Assembly: GCA_020048795.1 (NCBI GenBank)
Contig: JAIFMA010000196.1
Span: 1-5,425 of the forward strand
Origin: Rhodoferax sp.
Lineage (GTDB): Bacteria; Pseudomonadota; Gammaproteobacteria; Burkholderiales; Burkholderiaceae_C
Direction: 5' to 3'
Length of the DNA: 5,425 nt
Shown here one piece after another: positions 4,950-5,425 of this stretch. How positions within the stretch are numbered: position 1 is the stretch's first letter; every line of letters begins with the position of its first letter. The notes beneath the pieces were generated by a model. It was not told the origin of the DNA and ran no database searches. It worked only from the letters and a program-made list of their open reading frames with translations. Position numbers and translations under genes: made by a program.

Positions 4950-5161
4950 GCTATTCGTTGTACCGGGCGAAAAAATGGTGGTCGTAAGCTCATGGAGTGG
5001 GCATCAACACAGGATGGTTCCGACCGTGGATCGTCACTAGACGTAGCCTGAACGGGCAAGTTCGCTTCTCTATATCGGCAAAGTTGATAAGATGTTTGCG
5101 ACCGTGCAGAGCGACTGCTGCATTTTCCGAAACCGGGCACTGCCAGGTGTCCTCTGGTACT

Positions 5162-5189
5162 TTGCGGTCGCGTGCCGTGGGCCTAGAAT
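5162..5189 (+). promoter_or_regulatory. Sigma-70-like promoter of the response regulator gene
   Basis: TTGCGG (5162-5167) and TAGAAT (5184-5189) are separated by 16 bases. Both match the consensus at four or five of six positions. The predicted start near 5196 leaves a leader of about 30 bases before ATG 5227, which suits the gene and its otherwise empty upstream region. Confidence 0.55.
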
Positions 5190-5226
5190 GTCTTAACCGA
5201 TCAAGGTATGTAACTGTTGCTTTTGA

Positions 5227-5425
5227 ATGACTGCCATTGCGCGAGCCACTCTGCTTGTTGTTGACGACTCGCCTGACAATTTGAGCCTGCTCACAGCGCT
5301 GCTTCGCCCCCACTACAACGTGCTGGCCGCAACGACCGGTGAGAGCGCTTTACGGGTAGCTGGCACGTTGTCCGCGCCAGACCTCATCCTGCTTGATGTC
5401 ATGATGCCCGGGATGGATGGTTATG
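5227..5425 (+). CDS. Response regulator, receiver domain (partial, cut by the right edge)
   Basis: The first 66 residues are the N-terminal half of a CheY-like receiver domain, the phospho-acceptor part of a two-component system. LLVVDDSPDNLSLLTALL gives the first strand with the acidic pocket Asp13-Asp14. DLILLDVMMPGMDGY gives the phosphorylation site Asp57, followed by the MMPGMDG loop. The form VVDDSPDNL...LLRPHYNVLAATTGESALRVA resembles receivers joined to HD-GYP or GGDEF output domains, but the output domain lies beyond the window, so that is only an inference. The start is well fixed, because an in-frame TGA immediately precedes ATG 5227. The Shine-Dalgarno is weak; the nearest AAGG is about 20 bases upstream. 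Confidence 0.92.
   Translation, partial: MTAIARATLLVVDDSPDNLSLLTALLRPHYNVLAATTGESALRVAGTLSAPDLILLDVMMPGMDGY

Larger units (their letters stand above)
4617..5226. other. Long noncoding region between coaD and the response regulator
   Basis: About 610 bases separate two divergently transcribed genes. Open frames here (for example 4671-5051 plus and 4892-5140 minus) give low-complexity, Ser/Arg/Cys-rich translations with no recognisable fold and no ribosome binding sites, so I call no gene. On the minus strand near coaD there is TTGACA (4684-4679) and TTGATAAT (4654-4647), but they are 27 bases apart and do not form one promoter. The middle holds the inverted repeat at 4890-4949 and the right end a promoter at 5162-5189. 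No tRNA or known RNA was recognised. Confidence 0.5.

Noticed and set aside
1514..4981. The 13-base match GAAAAAATGGTGG at 1514-1526 and 4969-4981
   Set aside because: It is low in complexity, does not extend, and has no shared context; chance is adequate.
4671..5051. Plus-strand 126-codon open frame
   Set aside because: There is no ribosome binding site, no recognisable domain and an irregular composition; it is most likely a chance frame in noncoding DNA.
1..5425. CRISPR array, insertion sequence, tRNA or rRNA
   Set aside because: No regularly spaced direct repeats, transposase motifs, long terminal inverted repeats or RNA gene signatures were seen on either strand.

Overview
The window looks chromosomal and betaproteobacterial, most likely Comamonadaceae (Rhodoferax/Polaromonas-like). 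The evidence is the protein character of every recognisable gene, the coaD/YfhL-ferredoxin neighbourhood, GC-rich codon use, and an intergenic sequence at about 2430-2486 that I recognise from memory as a dispersed repeat type of this family. No database search was possible, so the taxonomic call is an inference.

Layout. Positions 1-207 (minus strand) hold a damaged FAD-dependent oxidoreductase: a convincing C-terminal piece runs off the left edge and is joined out of frame to a short N-terminal-like piece. A good rho-independent terminator (293-331, minus strand) follows the next gene, a PotD/PotF-type periplasmic binding protein (355-1391, minus). Its signal peptide and its body lie in different reading frames, and the first beta-strand of the mature protein appears to be missing. 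A divergent intergenic region (1392-1600) separates it from two plus-strand genes: an AIM24/TIGR00266 family protein (1601-2416) and, across a repeat-containing gap, an orphan ParA/MinD-type ATPase (2498-3118). A hairpin lies across the stop codon of the ATPase gene.

A noncoding stretch with several inverted repeats (3119-3339) separates these from a minus-strand cluster read in the order coaD (4616-4122), a universal stress protein (4094-3639) and a YfhL-type 2[4Fe-4S] ferredoxin (3615-3340). Spacings are short, which suggests co-transcription. A second noncoding stretch (4617-5226, about 610 bases) contains an 11-bp inverted repeat and, near its right end, a sigma-70-like promoter. That promoter lies just ahead of a response-regulator gene starting at 5227 and cut by the right edge.

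Functionally this is mostly ordinary housekeeping: coenzyme A synthesis, Fe-S electron transfer, stress response and a two-component regulator. The less ordinary parts are the decayed or mis-assembled left end, the AIM24 + solo ParA pair, and the structured intergenic regions. I did not find a clearly new defence, mobile or RNA system.
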